Position numbers and translations under genes: made by a program. Of a stretch of DNA of 64,000 bases, positions 1-12,834 are shown in pieces. The notes under the pieces were generated by a model that saw only the letters and a program-made list of their open reading frames with translations, did no database searches and had not been told where the DNA came from. The stretch's first letter is position 1. Each line of letters starts with the position of its first letter. The DNA lies in assembly GCA_030386875.1 (NCBI GenBank), contig CM059577.1:24377038-24441037 (forward strand), written 5' to 3'. The DNA comes from Morinoia aosen. Its lineage: Eukaryota > Arthropoda > Malacostraca > Amphipoda > Talitridae.

Positions 1-2803
1 TTGCTTAAGCTTTCATGAAAAATATAATGAATTAATTCTTGAATAAAAATTTAAATGAATAGGAAAATTTCAACAACATTTAATTGAAGGATTCTAAGCC
101 AAAGCTCATGTTAAGTAAGACACCTAAGCTTTCAAAAAAATATCAAATCAAATTAGACTCCTAAATAAGCTTTAAACCAAACGACATGGAATCAAAAACA
201 AATCCAGAATTAAAATATCACTGTAATTTGGATTATGTATACCCTGCACTCCATTCGAGTATTATACTGAAGAATGATTTAAATTTGAGCTCAGTCAAAA
301 TTTAGAGAACATGAATATAAAACGTCAATGCATTGGCCAGGACGTAATTATCTTACTACTAAGAACCACATTATCAGGTACACTGTCCTCACAGAGGTGA
401 GACAGAATACCAAGAGCTGTAGTGATACTCTAACGCTGATGCTTGTGAGACTGTTTCTCAACAAAGGCGAGATTAAAATAGAGCTGGAATTACTAACACA
501 AGTATTAAAATCCATCATATTCCATGGCTGCCTAAAGAACAAAGTTCATAAAAATAAACCATTTAGTGTAGATTATCTGTTACATAGAGCATAGACATGA
601 GAGTTAAACTTTGCAAAAGAATTTTTTGAAATGATTCAGGTAGAACTTCTTGAAAGAAAGAACCAAGGTCATTGTCACTTTTCCCAAGGTCTGACAAAAT
701 ATTTAATTACTAATATGAAGTATATTATCCATTTTTACACTGAGTTAGCATGTCGTCTTTTGAGAAGGAAAGCTGGATAAGAGATACTGAGATTTTTCAT
801 GAACTCAAAAATAAAAATTAAGGGGACCGTCTACGTAAAAAAAAGGCCGTTATTTATGGATGGATTTCTCTGAAATTTTCACAGTAGGTGTGAAATGATG
901 CAAAGATCATTTGTTATTTTGATAAAATTTTTGTATCTGCACTAGATTTTTTTTATTTTCGAAAAATATGATAAAATAGTTTTTTTTTTAAATCTATCTT
1001 CTAAAATTTTGAAGTTACAGACCCAGTACTTCGTTTTTCGATTGCTTATATGTCTATATAACCACACGCAATAGGGAATTTTGATAACTTCTTTTTGAGG
1101 ATTTTGGGAATTAAAAAAAATGACCTTTTTTCCTTTTTTTTTCATGTCGTGTAATTTTCAAAAGAATAAATTTATCAGAAAATGCTATTGCACGTGGACA
1201 CACCTTGCTAAGCCCTATCGAATGGTATATAAACCATTCTTGTAGCTCTAAAATTGTGGAAGTAGCATTTGAGAAACCAATTATCAAGTTTCCAGAAAAA
1301 CGTGTTTTTCACAAAAAAAAAAATTTTCTTATTATCTTTTGAACTACAGGGTTTTCTACAATGAACTCTTGAGGGTTTGTAGCTCTTTTCAAGCCCTTTC
1401 GATTGATATAATTCACATTCCTGTAGCTCTGTAACTCTGGGAAAAAATATACAACAAAAGAGAATAGGTGTTATTCTTGAAAACAACCAATTTTTTAATT
1501 TTTCATTTTTTTTGACCAAAATACGTTTTTTTGTCAAGTCAACTCCTTTGTTTTATAGCTCTTTTCAAGTCCTTTGGATTGGTGTGCTTGCTATAGCTGT
1601 AGCTATGATACTGCAGCTGTCATCGAGCTATGAATGAAAGCTGCGGTATCATAGATACGGCAGAACAGCTAAATTCTGAAATTGTCAAAAATTATAAAAA
1701 AATATTTACTCAGCGTTAGAATGTTTCGTTTGAATAATGGAAGCACTTTGAGCAGCCCATTAACGAACTATAATGCCATTCCCGCAGAGAAACACGCTCA
1801 ATTGACCCCCAATAATGAGGTGGGGGAGGGTTCAAGGTCACTCCACCCCCATCGCTTTCCCCCCTCTGGTGGGCGCACTATTCGGAGTAGACGTAAACGG
1901 AAAGTACCAATGGAAGCGCAAGAAAATCTTCTATAAGATGCATATAAAAGCAGAAAATCAACACATATCCTGATTTCTACATAGACGATGTCCTTAATAA
2001 AACAAAACGGCACAGCTAAGTTTTTGAATAAGTAAAAAGAAAAAATTTATATAACACGATATTCCTCTAGAACCAAAATGCATCAAAAATAAAAAAACAT
2101 AAAAATTTGGAACCACACGCTAAAAAGAGGTGCAGTCCCATAATTGCTGTTTCATACAATTTTAAACAAAATAAATTACAGAATACCTATTTCATGCATA
2201 AATGAGTTACAAAAAATTACTTACATTTAGAATTCATAACTTAATGCTGCAAACATATAACTCAAGCTTCACAGGACTCAAAATGAGCTATAAATTAAAA
2301 AATGATCATGAAGCTACTACCTTTGAAAGAATTTGTGACTGAACTACCTTTAAGAAAATTTGGCTGCCCAATTCTTAAAAAGCTCATCAAAGCCCAAGGT
2401 CTTGGTCAGGAGGCAAGAAATATTGCCAGACTTACTTTAGCAAAATTATTTACTCAAAGATGTCGTCAATGAATTTCATTTCCCATGACCAAGTAAGCAT
2501 TATACCATACTACAAACAACTACAACCCTGGTACTCAGGATATTTTTCTCTGTAAATTCACAACAGCAATAGATACTACAAGAAAATTCTGTTTAATGCA
2601 TCCATTCAGGAAGCATTGTAGTAACCAAAGTATTTCACGTAACTCTTCTTAACAGTGATAACAGTAATTACACATTAACCATGACTCTCTAAATAGCAAT
2701 GTGCTTTGAGTCAATGAATATGATAAACTTAAAACAAATCTTGAACATTGTTGCTTTCATTTCATTTGCTTAGCTTCTGGATATGAACTACAATGGAGAG
2801 TCT
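1..2803. other. AT-rich non-coding DNA, no gene seen
   Basis: Only short open frames without recognisable motifs or coding periodicity are visible. The stretch contains A/T homopolymers and one diverged tandem repeat listed separately. It may be intergenic or the downstream intron of the minus-strand gene whose exon lies at 2891-3486. Confidence 0.6.
1208..1600. repeat. diverged tandem repeat, period about 178 bp
   Basis: The phrase 'aagccctatcgaatgg' near 1210 returns as 'aagccctttcgattga' near 1390 and 'aagtcctttggattgg' near 1567. The first two copies are followed by a similar 'tgtagctct' tract, and the third by a looser 'tatagctg' match. Spacing is about 178 bp and divergence is high, so this is an old local duplication. 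Confidence 0.5.
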
Positions 2804-2890
2804 TCAAAACAAACTTTGCCTTGCTGAACAGACCCTCATTTCCTTTTTCACACAGATGTCATGATAGGCATGGAACATAGGATAACATAC

Positions 2891-3486
2891 CTGGTCAGTC
2901 ATGCCAATTCCTGAAGCTTTATTTGTCTTCTTTTTCTTACTGGAAGACTCTAATCCAAGGGAACTTGCACTGTTTTTTCTTTTGCCAGCTCCAGATGACG
3001 CTTTGTCAGGTGTGCTTGATCTAGAGTGTGGATTGCTGGCACTGCTTTTGCGACCATCCTCACTGTCCTCAAGGCCACTGACATTCAATTTATTCAACAG
3101 CACCTTTGGTTTGTGACCAATGTCAGCCGAATCCTTTTTTCTTGCTGATCGTGTAGTAGAAGTAGAAGCCCTGGAACTACGACCTGATTTTTCAGAGGTG
3201 GCAGGAGATGGAGCACATGAAGAAGGTGTGGAAGGGCCACTGTCAGCTTCAGCAAAATCTGAAAGAGCAACTCCTGAGATGTTGGACAGTGGAGGTGTGG
3301 GGCAGGCAGGAGAGGCAGTTGCTCTAGGCATGGTATCTCCTTCCACGGTTATCTTCTGCGAATCTGGTTCCATCATACAAGGACCTCTGGCCACCACCAC
3401 ATCATGAGATGGAAGACCCAAACCAGTTCTGGCAGCGCATTTGGGGTCAGATTTTTGCAATAACTTTTCAAAAACCAGACACAGAC
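2891..3486 (-). CDS. internal exon of a Ser/Lys-rich, probably nuclear protein
   Basis: On the minus strand a pyrimidine-rich acceptor (tggtttctctag) precedes 3486 and a strong donor (CAG/GTATGTTATC) follows 2891, giving a 596-bp exon. The open frame runs further upstream to 4075, but upstream of the acceptor it loses the coding composition. The exon encodes about 198 residues: a short conserved-looking start (LVFEKLLQKSDPKCAART), then a long Ser/Thr/Pro-rich disordered tract with many SP and TP sites, then basic clusters GKRKNS and SSKKKKTNK that resemble nuclear localisation signals. It ends in codon phase 0 after MTDQ. I do not recognise the protein. Composition suggests a regulatory nuclear protein with phosphorylation sites, which is inference. 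The exons on either side were not located. Confidence 0.65.
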
Positions 3487-5083
3487 CTAGAGAAACCAGT
3501 ATGTGATGTAGAACCCTTAGTACATAAACAAGCTGGAGTTTGAGATTCCTGTTCCAATAATAACTTGGATTGCAAATAAAAATTGATGAAATTCTACAAT
3601 GTCTCACAATACAAGTCAAGTTCAACTTTCTTGATAACTTGGTATCATTTTCTTCCACACTGTGTTCACATGTTTCATTAACTAAGCTCTTTACTAGAGA
3701 TAGATGACCAAAATAAAAATGTTTTTCACTGGCACAACAATTTATCAAGTCAATAAATGAATTTACATAGAACTGGTTATCTTTTTCAAATCTGGCACTT
3801 AGGACATAGATATTTTCAACATGTGCACCTATGTATAAACTTAAAAAATTGTTATATACAAAATCATAATAAAACAAAATGTCAATGGTATTGCTTGAGT
3901 TCACTCTTAAAAATGCAACAGGCTTGGCAGCATTTTCAATAATGCACTGATTTTCCAAACAGAAGTAAAAATTATCACTTTCACTCAAGGTTGAAGTCTT
4001 TGCGGTAGTTGCGCACAAGTTGGAACTGGGGACGTATAATCTAGGAGCCGCACGTGACGATAAGAAGACACTCATGATCTTCGGACAGGAGCTGAGTCCT
4101 AGTGAAGCTTTGGCATTAAAGCATCATCCTGGTGATGAGCTTTGTTCCCTACAATGCATGGCATGCAAGATTAAACTGAAACACAGCAATGAGTACAGAT
4201 TACAAACTGTATAAAAAGAAGCACATCCTTTACCAAGTAACAATCAATTCAAATTGCATTAAATATGAATCCTCTGTCAAAAAAGCATTACTAAATAGCA
4301 TTAGAATACAGGGACTGAGTCATTTGGCTATTAGTTTTGAGGTATGCAATAAAAATGTCAGTAAATAATATATCAACACACACATTACAATATACAAGAA
4401 CAGCTATTGGCCATGAGCTTGCACAACTATTACAATCAACTCATACATTACAATACAACTTGAAAAGATTTTAGCATATCTTTGGTAAATGACCCATAAC
4501 CTAAAGACAGCAAATATTAAGATACAAGTAGAAACTCTTTTAATGAGGTATTCAAAAGTTGTAATAATTTATCACGGAAAGTTCAACACTCTTGACAGGA
4601 TCTATTAATTTTAATAATTCCATGACAGATGCTGTCATAGGGTTAGGGTTTCCATCAGTGTAGCATCAACCCAGCTCAATTTTTCATTTTTTTGCTAAGG
4701 GGTTGCATAACTTTGAATTGGAAGCTATGAGATTACATTTGATTATAAGTTAGTTTAAGCCCTCCGAATCCCATAGGTAAAAGAGGTAGGATGAAACCAT
4801 GATTTAGTTTGAAATTAAGAAAATGGAGAATCAAACCAGAAGATGCATTGCATATCAGCCTAGAAAAAGCAAGAAAGAAAGAAATTTATAAAAGAAGATA
4901 GAAGTTGAAGAAAATCATAAGTGCTGAAAAAAACAGCAGTGAACTGAAAAATATGGTTCATTACAAAACCACTTATTCTATTTTACCAAGAAACTACTAA
5001 ACCTCCAAGATGGGACCTCATGTTCTGTCAGGAAGTGCTGATTTGTTTGAATATAGTAGTTGTACCTCCCTTAAGGGAAGCAA
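3487..5083. other. non-coding, probable intron or intergenic DNA
   Basis: No supported exon was found. The open frame of the neighbouring exon continues to 4075, but its translation there is Phe/Asn/Tyr-rich and unlike protein. The rest is AT-rich with short A tracts. Confidence 0.5.
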
Positions 5084-5091
5084 ATGCTTTT

Positions 5092-5868
5092 GGTCAATGT
5101 CCAGTGTGATGCAATCACAGGAAATGAAAATTTTATTCCCAAGAATCACTATTGGAACCCATTTAATAACGTTTTTCACAAATGACATTCTGCTGTCTGA
5201 TGCGTTATTTTTTAATTATTGAGCTTTGAAGTTATACGTAAAATCGCTGTCCCGCGCAAAATGTGGAACACAGAGTACGAACAGTTGGGTCAGGAAAGGC
5301 AAAGTTCGGATCACGAGGTGTTAAAGTTTTCGCCAGAACTTCGTAGAAATAAAAGAATGATAGAAATTGTTAATAAAATAGTAAGAAATATTGTTATCAG
5401 TTAATAACAAACAAAAGTTAACATACAATTTCTCGTATTTGGTGCTTTTGACATTTTTTTTAGTCGTCATTATTACGTTGTCACCTTTACAGTCAGCTCA
5501 CAGATGGTGCCACTTGCTACGGCCGCCGCTATCATGGAGCAGATGTAAACACAACTGCTTGTGATCTTTATGGGTTGCTTTCAACCTTTATTTATAATTT
5601 TCACTAGAAGAACTGTGGCTACCCCTCACGACCCAACCTCTACGTTTGTAATAGGGGGTTAACTTCCGTTATTAATGTAATTCTGGATGGCGCGCTCGCT
5701 TCCTTTGGCACGCGGAAGCCAATTTCAAAGTCAAATAATTCTAAAATAACGCATCAGAGAGCAGAATGTCATTCTTGTTCTTGTAAAACGTTCTTAAATG
5801 GGTTCCTTTAGTGATTCTTTGGAATAAAATTCCCATTTCTTTCGATTGCATCATCCCGAACATTGACC
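5092..5868. mobile_element. foldback (long inverted repeat) element FB-1
   Basis: The ends are inverted repeats of about 130-150 bp: 5092 onward reads GGTCAATGT..., and 5868 backward reads the same with scattered mismatches. An exact 8-bp target duplication, atgctttt, flanks it at 5084-5091 and 5869-5876. The interior includes a block with 'agaagaactgtggct', 'cctttattta' and 'aatagggggtt' that is shared with the element at 8735-9489. It has no coding capacity. The 8-bp duplication fits hAT-type mobilisation in trans (inference). Confidence 0.85.
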
Positions 5869-5876
5869 ATGCTTTT

Positions 5877-8049
5877 TTCTATGGATTATTTGAAAAATAA
5901 ATAAAAATACTTCCGGAGGGAAATAAGCTCTCGGGTATGCACAGCATGTTTATAACCTTCAAATAGACAGTTGTAGCCCTAAAAATTTTGGAATTTATCT
6001 ATTCTTCCGAATTTACCCATACCCTCAAAGTCTGTGACCCAACTTTTGAGAAAATGTCGGTCAAAGTTACCAGGCACTAAAGTGCAGAGTACACATTGTT
6101 TCCTTTATATGATTTCATTCTTCTTTCGTCAGAACTTACAAACTAATACACTACTAATAAGTCTAAAACATTTCAGATAAGTCTTCCATAGTTGTAATAA
6201 GTCACTAATATTTGCTGCAAACTGCAGAGGGCCCCGAACGGTTTTTCCCTGTGAAATATTCGAGACCTAAAAAGAAATACTTCCAGAGTGAAATAAGCTC
6301 TGAGGTATTCACAGCATGTTTATAACGTTTGAATAAACATTTATAGCCCATTAAGTTTTAGGAATTTACCCACAATTTTCTTGACACATGTAACCATAAC
6401 TTTTTTTCTAATATTAAAATAAAAAAGATCCCACGTGACGGACCTTCGGCTTTGAATGAGACCAAAATCAAGCGTTTATGTTGAAAATTGTAAAGTGAGA
6501 TAGGTTTGGCGCAATGTTCTTTTTTTCTTGTTTTCAAAAATCAACTTTTTTCACGCAAAAAGTGAAAAATTTTATAGAAGCAAATGTGTTTGGAATTCAA
6601 TTTAACATATCTGTATGCATTTTTGTTCCCTTAGGTGCAATAGAAATGAGAAAAAAGATATTTGTAAAATTGGGTGATTCAGGTAAAGCCCAGGGTAGTA
6701 GATCCCCTCAAGCCTAAAAGAATGTGAGACTGTTGCCACAGCATACTGAAACTAATTCCTTTAATGGTTTGAAGAACCTAAAAAAATTTTCATGTACATC
6801 TCATGAGGCAATGCTTGAGCTGTGAATGGAAAGAAATCAGCTGGTGATCAGCAACCATCCAAATGAGTAGATGCAGCTGCCACATGGACATGATTTTCCT
6901 AATTTCCTGAATCTAATGGAAAATGTAATGCTTTCAATACAGAGAAGAAATAAAAAACAGAAAATAAGTTGAATTTGAATTCAATAAACTAAAACTTTGA
7001 TGTCAAAAATATAATGCTTTCAACACAGAGAAGAAATAAAAAACAGAAAATAAGTTGAATATGAATTCAATAAACTAGAGCTTTGATTCAATATAACTGG
7101 AGTGCCATGTGAATGTTATCAGAGTATATGATTTTACCGATACGCAAAAAAAAAGACTAAAATTAAAAGAACTTGGTTGCCCAAGATCTCTAAATTTGTG
7201 AAAACCGTTGTAGGATTAAAGGCACAACAAAGCTCTTAGATAATTGACACAGTGAAAACACAAAAATGGAGTCAAACCTCACAAGCCCCTGCAGCATTTA
7301 CTGAGTGATAACTTAAGCATTTAGCTCTTAGAACAAAATAAATAAAGAATTAACTGAAATTTGATAATTTAGAATCAAGAGTGTGTGTCAAATGTTTACA
7401 AGGCTGCTAGTTATAGCTCCATTAGTCAGTGTTTGTAGGAAATTCTATTGTTTAGTACAGATTATGAAGTAGGCATGTTGCTTACAGAGGGCTTTAAATG
7501 ACAACAGAGGCTCATGGTGAATTTAGGAGCTGCAGCACTGCTATTTTGACAGTCTCATAACCTGTATAGACTCCTCTGATGCCTGCTCTCTTACTCATGC
7601 CTGTGTCTGCATGTCTAATGCTGGTTGTAAAATCCTGCATTGCAATACTCAATGCCAGAATAATTTATGACTTGCCATGTGCAATCTGACTTAGTTTGAA
7701 GTGACAGTATTTTTCTTGGTTAGCACATAGAGTTTTACAAGTGATTCTACTCAGTAGATGCTAGGATATCTTTAGCTATTTAATAATTTATTTAGTTTAT
7801 GTTGATTTTAATCTTTTTGAAATAAATATGTAATTAATAAATTGACCAACATTTCTTCAATACTTATGATTTAAAATCCTTGTTCCACCCACTTTTGGCA
7901 AGTTAACATTCGACATGTTTCAGTGTAGTCAATGTTACTCTTACCAACACTAATGATGAAATCTTAGAAATTTTTTGTTTCTGCAGAGGAGGAAATTTAC
8001 ATTGAAATCTGAAAAAATCCAAAATTTGACACCAGGATTGCTAGCAATA
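5877..8049. other. non-coding DNA with local duplications
   Basis: No gene was recognised. Two diverged direct copies of about 130 bp start near 5890 and 6255; both contain 'aaataagctct' and 'cacagcatgtttataac'. A near-exact tandem duplication lies at 6926-7098. The open frame at 6514-6717 has no recognisable features. Confidence 0.5.
6926..7098. repeat. tandem duplication, unit about 86 bp
   Basis: The block starting 'taatgctttcaatacagag' at 6926 is repeated from 7012 with few differences, including 'aaataaaaaacagaaaataa' in both copies. The high similarity implies a recent local duplication. Confidence 0.8.
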
Positions 8050-8223
8050 CAAAGAATGGTCAGTATTGAATTTAATGTCAACCATTTCAATTATTTCATT
8101 GCCACATATGGGTAATATGGTATAATTGAAGATGTTTTACACAAATGACAAGGCGCTTGCAAATGCTTAGTTTTCGAGATATTTAACTTTGAAGTTAAAG
8201 AAACGGCATATATAAAATTGAAT

Positions 8224-10135
8224 GATCACTATGGAGTTTAATGCATTCAAGGGAATTAAGAATTCGGCTCCAAAGAATCACTAAAGGAACACATTTCAAA
8301 AGGGTTTTACCAGAATGACATTCTTCTCGCTGATGCATTATTTTTGAGTTATTCAACTTGGAAGTTTTCGTCTTCCAACGCAGCTGCGTTGCGTGCTTGA
8401 GCCGTTTGAGTACACTTGGGTACTTTGTAATTTATTATTTGCCAACCCTGCAGAGCCTGAACCCACTTCTAGGATGTTGTAATTTGTAGTGTTCTACCTT
8501 AGTTACCCTTCAAACCTCGATTCTATGTAGTCCTTTTATATTCAGTAATCATAATATGTCTCATTGTAAATTTATTCAATAAAAAGTTCCCACTTCTCCT
8601 CTGCGTATTACCGATACCATCTGCAGGAGAAGTATAAATGTAAGGCCGCTGCTTCCAGCACCGCAAACGGAACTCAACAGCCAAAGCAGCAACAACACCT
8701 GGCCTTACAAGCTAATAACACAACAAAGGTTATCAGTCAATATTGATTTTAGGTGCCTCACGAAAATTAAGAATTCCGTTCCAAACAATCACTAAAGAAA
8801 CACATTTAAAAGCTTTTTACAAGAATGTCATTCTGCTTGCTGATGCGTTATTTCCAAATTATTCACCTATGAAGTTGGCTTTTGCATGCTAAATGGAATT
8901 TAATTAATAACGGAAGCTAACCCCCTATTACAAACGTAAACAGGTTCGGTCATGAGGGGGAGCCACAGTTCTTCTAGTGAAAATTATAAATAAAGGTTCT
9001 AATCCACCCATTAGGGTGACGTCCGCGGTAAATTAGCTACCGAAACTCAAGTCTTTGAAGCGGGAGCGTGCGTATGGCAACACTGTCATGGACGCTCGCT
9101 TCCGGAGCCAGCGCGCCAAACAGCGTACCGGGAGGCCGCCATTTTAGAGCTGATGTAAAAGCAATTGCAAACGTCACTCTAATGGGTGGGTTAGAACCTT
9201 TATTTATTATTTTCATTAGAAGAACTGTGGCTCCCCCTCATGACCCAACCTGTTTACATTTGCAATAGGGGGTTTGCTTACAATTAAGTTAAACACTTCT
9301 ACAATGGCAGTTATCATTCAACTGATGTTTCTCTGTACAACGTGAACAGTAATAAAGTTAAATAACTCCAAAATAACGCATCAGCGGGCAGAATGACATT
9401 CTTGTATAATGCTTTTAAATGTGTTTCTTTAGTGATTGTTTGGAACGGAATTCTTAATTTCCGTGAGGCACCTAAAATCAATATTGACCAGGTTATCACC
9501 CAAAATATTACGTTATAAAAATACTATCATATTAAATCGACGGTATTCACTCCTGCAGTTTTGCTAATGTTCTACAATGGAGGCCATGTTGAGTGCATAT
9601 CAATTTCAGTATCCACTACCCCAGTCCCGCTAATACTTTTTAGTGATAAACTTTATAGTGTTATTAACTTAAACCTCCTAGAAGTGGGTTCAGGCTCTGC
9701 AGGCTCTGCAGGCTCAGCGGGGTTGGCAAATAATAAGTTACAAAGTACCTAAGCGTACCCTAACTGTTCAAGCACACAACACAACTGCTATGGAAGACAA
9801 AAATTTCCAAGTTGAATAACTCAAAAATAACGAATCAGCTAGCAGAATGTCATTCTTTCAAAACGTTTTTAAATATGTTCCTTTAGTGATTCTTTGGAAC
9901 GGAATTGTTAATTACTGTTAACGGGTTAACTGCATATTGTCCCTGCTTTTGCGCGAGGAAAGCTATTTCATAAGTGACGTTCCTATAACTTCACAGTCAA
10001 ATAACTCAAAAATAACGCATCAAGAAGCAGCAAGCAGAATGTCATTCATGTTAAACGTCTTTAAATGTGTTCCTTTAGTAATTCTTTGGAACGGAATTCT
10101 TAATTTCTGTGAGCGCATTAAACTCCATATTGACC
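8224..10135. repeat. second-shell inverted repeats within FB-2
   Basis: The left arm 8224-8360 contains 'ctatggagtttaatgc', and its inverse sits at the end of the arm finishing at 10135. The inner continuation 8360-8465, including 'gagcctgaacccacttctag', pairs instead with 9685-9830. The five bases aattg occur both just left of the left arm (8216-8220) and just right of 10135 (10136-10140), a possible decayed target duplication. The region therefore has one left arm and two right arms, from either a further insertion or a duplicated end. Confidence 0.6.
8735..9489. mobile_element. inner foldback element FB-3
   Basis: It is bounded by an exact 8-bp duplication, aggttatc, at 8727-8734 and 9490-9497. 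The arms are long: outer parts read (A/G)GTCAATATTGATTTTAGG, and inner parts pair again through 'agccacagttcttct' (about 8950) with 'agaagaactgtggct' (about 9220). Only a central segment near 9010-9140 is unpaired. That centre has 'ttagctaccg', 'tttgaagcggga' and 'atggcaacactg', motifs shared with the elements near 13.0 and 38.8 kb. A short open frame at 9068-9268 is incidental. Confidence 0.88.
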
Positions 10136-10499
10136 AATTGTACAAACGGAGACATAAATAAGCAGAAATATTGTTTTGACATAACAATAGGTTAGGTGAG
10201 TTAAATAAACTAACCTAAATGAACCTAAAACAATTTAATTTAACCTAATCATACCAAGGCTGATGACTCCCACCAAGAAACTTACCACGGTTTGCGTCCG
10301 CAAAACGCCGGAAGAGCCATATCGAAACTACCATTAATGCTATTCTTATCTGAACGTTATTATGCTATATCTTGAAAACTAAGCACTTGCAAGCATAACG
10401 TCATTTGTGAAACACATCTTAAAATGTCTCAAATTACCTAGATCTTGCAACAAAATTATGAAAATCATTGACATCAAATTCAATATTGACCCAAAGAAT

Positions 10500-12834
10500 C
10501 TTCAAATCTAGCGCTAAATAAGACATAGGCTCAGGGAAGAATTTCAAGGAACTTTTTTATGCCTGGACACAATGGCAAATTGGAACTAGATGTAGCAGCC
10601 AGGCCAAATTTTGTGAACTATTTTGTCGAACAATTTTGAAGTACCTTAAAATCTATCTAAAATTAGTTTCTAAAAGTTTCCACCATACAACTAATCAAAA
10701 TAAATATTATTAGTTAATATGTGCATCTTTTCAGGAGGGTGAATGAACTTAGGCTGAATAGAGAGACAGAAGCATGGCAACCCTCCTTAGGCTACTAGAG
10801 TTCGAGTACTGAAGAGCGAGTGCTGTCGGAATGCATTGCAGCAAGGCTGCGGGCTGCAGCTGAAAGATCGCAAGTTCCAGCTGAACATCACTCTTTATAT
10901 TAAAAGATAATTTTATACCCTTTATCTTGTTTTAAATGGCCTTCAAATTACTTCATTAGAAAGAGAAAACTTTCAGCTTTACAAAAAGGCATTTTTTTGG
11001 TCAAAAAACCCTTTAAAGTATTAGTTATTCATTATTGCTCCCTGTGAATGAGACATGCAGAAATAAATTAGTGTTATTCCTACGAGAATGAATCGCTTTT
11101 CAGTCTCGTTTTAGGCACAAATTCGACTTGTTCCTCGAAAAAATGAACTTAGGAGAAGAGTGGCTCCGGAAAGTTACTCCCGCGCCACAGCTACCTGGCA
11201 GACTGTATGCATGGTAGAGTGTAAACCATGATGTGAAATGATTATATCGTAAATTCTGTTTTTCCTATAGAGGAAGTAAATATTCATGTATTATTTTTGT
11301 TTGTGTTAAAATACACTGTACGTATTTTGTTTATGATGATGGTGTAATGAAGTTAAAGAAAACTAATTTCTGCCAACCTATTTGGTGACTTGAAATTAAA
11401 TATTAGGCATTAGTGCTAAAAAAATGTAATCCATTAGTCCAAAAAATGTAATGTAATCGAGCAAAGCGTAACATTCAAAATGGCAGTGGGTGTCTTGAAG
11501 AGGTATTTGGGAATGATTTTCTTTCTTTGTTCACGTTTGCAAATAAAATGCATCGAACGGTTTTTTGAGTATGAAGTTCACAAAGAGAACATCTATATAA
11601 ATCAATAAAATTCATCCCACAGATAATTTCAACATTGATATATGTAATTCATTGTGGATTTAGTAGTAATTTAATATCCGATAAAATTACTCTACCAAAG
11701 TTTTTACCGATATTTCTCGATGATAAGAAAGAAAAAAAGAAAGAAAACCCATTCATTTTCTAAAAATTTGATTCGTGAGATGCATTTCATCATATTGGGC
11801 TTCAAAACTTTCCTAATATAAAACATCCTTAATTGATCTCATAAGATTTCATATATCGTAAAATTAGGAATTAAAATGATAGGGAAACATATTATTTAAT
11901 ATGACATACTCGTGTTAATAAAAGCTAGGTGATACATTTTCCTAAATGATATTTGTAAGTTACGATAATGGAAAATATCTAAATTCAATTTGAAATGTTG
12001 TACAAGTTATTTCCCCACATTGCTGTTTTTTGTTGTTGTTCAAAACCAGATAAGAAAAATTGAAAATGATGCAATTAATGACTAAAAAACCTGTTTTGCC
12101 ATATGAAGAGACATTGAGTGTTCCATTTACAATTGCAGCCAGTGCTTTGACATTCAAGTGACCAACCCATCTATAGTCATTAGTCATTCCGCTGGCGCTA
12201 ATTATTGAATTGTGTCAGTAAGCTATTGAAAGTTGAAAGGTATGGCTGTGCTGGAGCATTCCTACTCACTTTTATTCTGATTTGGTGAGTTCGCCAATTA
12301 TAGTTTTGTACTTTTTTTGTTCATAAATACCCGATGTTTTAAAGGGATATTCTGCAAAATGTGCAGCAGGTGTGTAACTAGTTTAAAGATTGGCAGTAAA
12401 CAAGTAAATACACATGCCGGTATATTTTCAAACATTCTTAGGACCGTAGTGAAAATAAGTTTTAAAAACAGTTTATTTTACCAGTAACTTACGCCGTGCA
12501 GATGAGGTTTTGCTTGCTAGTCCTTTCAATTCCTGTAAAATATTTTAACAGGATTTGAATGAAATATTATCGCGTAAAGGGCCTGTTTGGAGTGCACGCT
12601 ACTAACTAACTATTATTGTCAGTCGTAGTAGTTCGAGTTACATCGAAACAGCGCTTCATCGTGAGAACTGAATTCTAGAGATATCATTTGTTCCATACTC
12701 TCTCCATAGTTTTATTTTGCTGTGATAAGATTAACTGTGCACATGAGTTGGGGTTAACACAAAAGTTGATTTCTGTTTTCTCGGACTCAAAAAGCTCTTG
12801 TAATAAACAGCTTATTTATCAATAACATAATATC
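10500..12834. other. non-coding AT-rich DNA
   Basis: No exon, RNA gene or mobile-element protein was recognised. The open frame at 11960-12187 (minus) has no supporting signals. Confidence 0.5.

Larger units (their letters stand above)
8058..10491. mobile_element. outer foldback element FB-2 (nested composite)
   Basis: The left end from 8058 (GGTCAGTATTGAATTTAATG) is the inverted complement of the right end at 10491, with arms of about 150 bp (8058-8210 and about 10368-10491). The flanks carry an exact 8-bp target duplication, caaagaat, at 8050-8057 and 10492-10499. Inside lies a second inverted pair: 8224-8465 against about 9685-9942, with an extra right-type arm at 9990-10135. Inside that is the complete element 8735-9489. 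No coding frame is present. The ends and duplication length match FB-1, so these are one family at different ages. Confidence 0.85.

Noticed and set aside
3487..4075. Upstream extension of the 423-codon minus-strand frame
   Set aside because: Beyond the acceptor at 3486 the translation has intron-like composition (FYFCLENQC, YYDFVYNNF) and no start context, so the open frame there is chance.
10185..10260. Arthropod telomere-like TTAGG words
   Set aside because: Only 'ttaggttagg'-scale fragments and scattered 'aacctaa' occur; there is no tandem array, and the region belongs to repeats shared with 39.2 kb.
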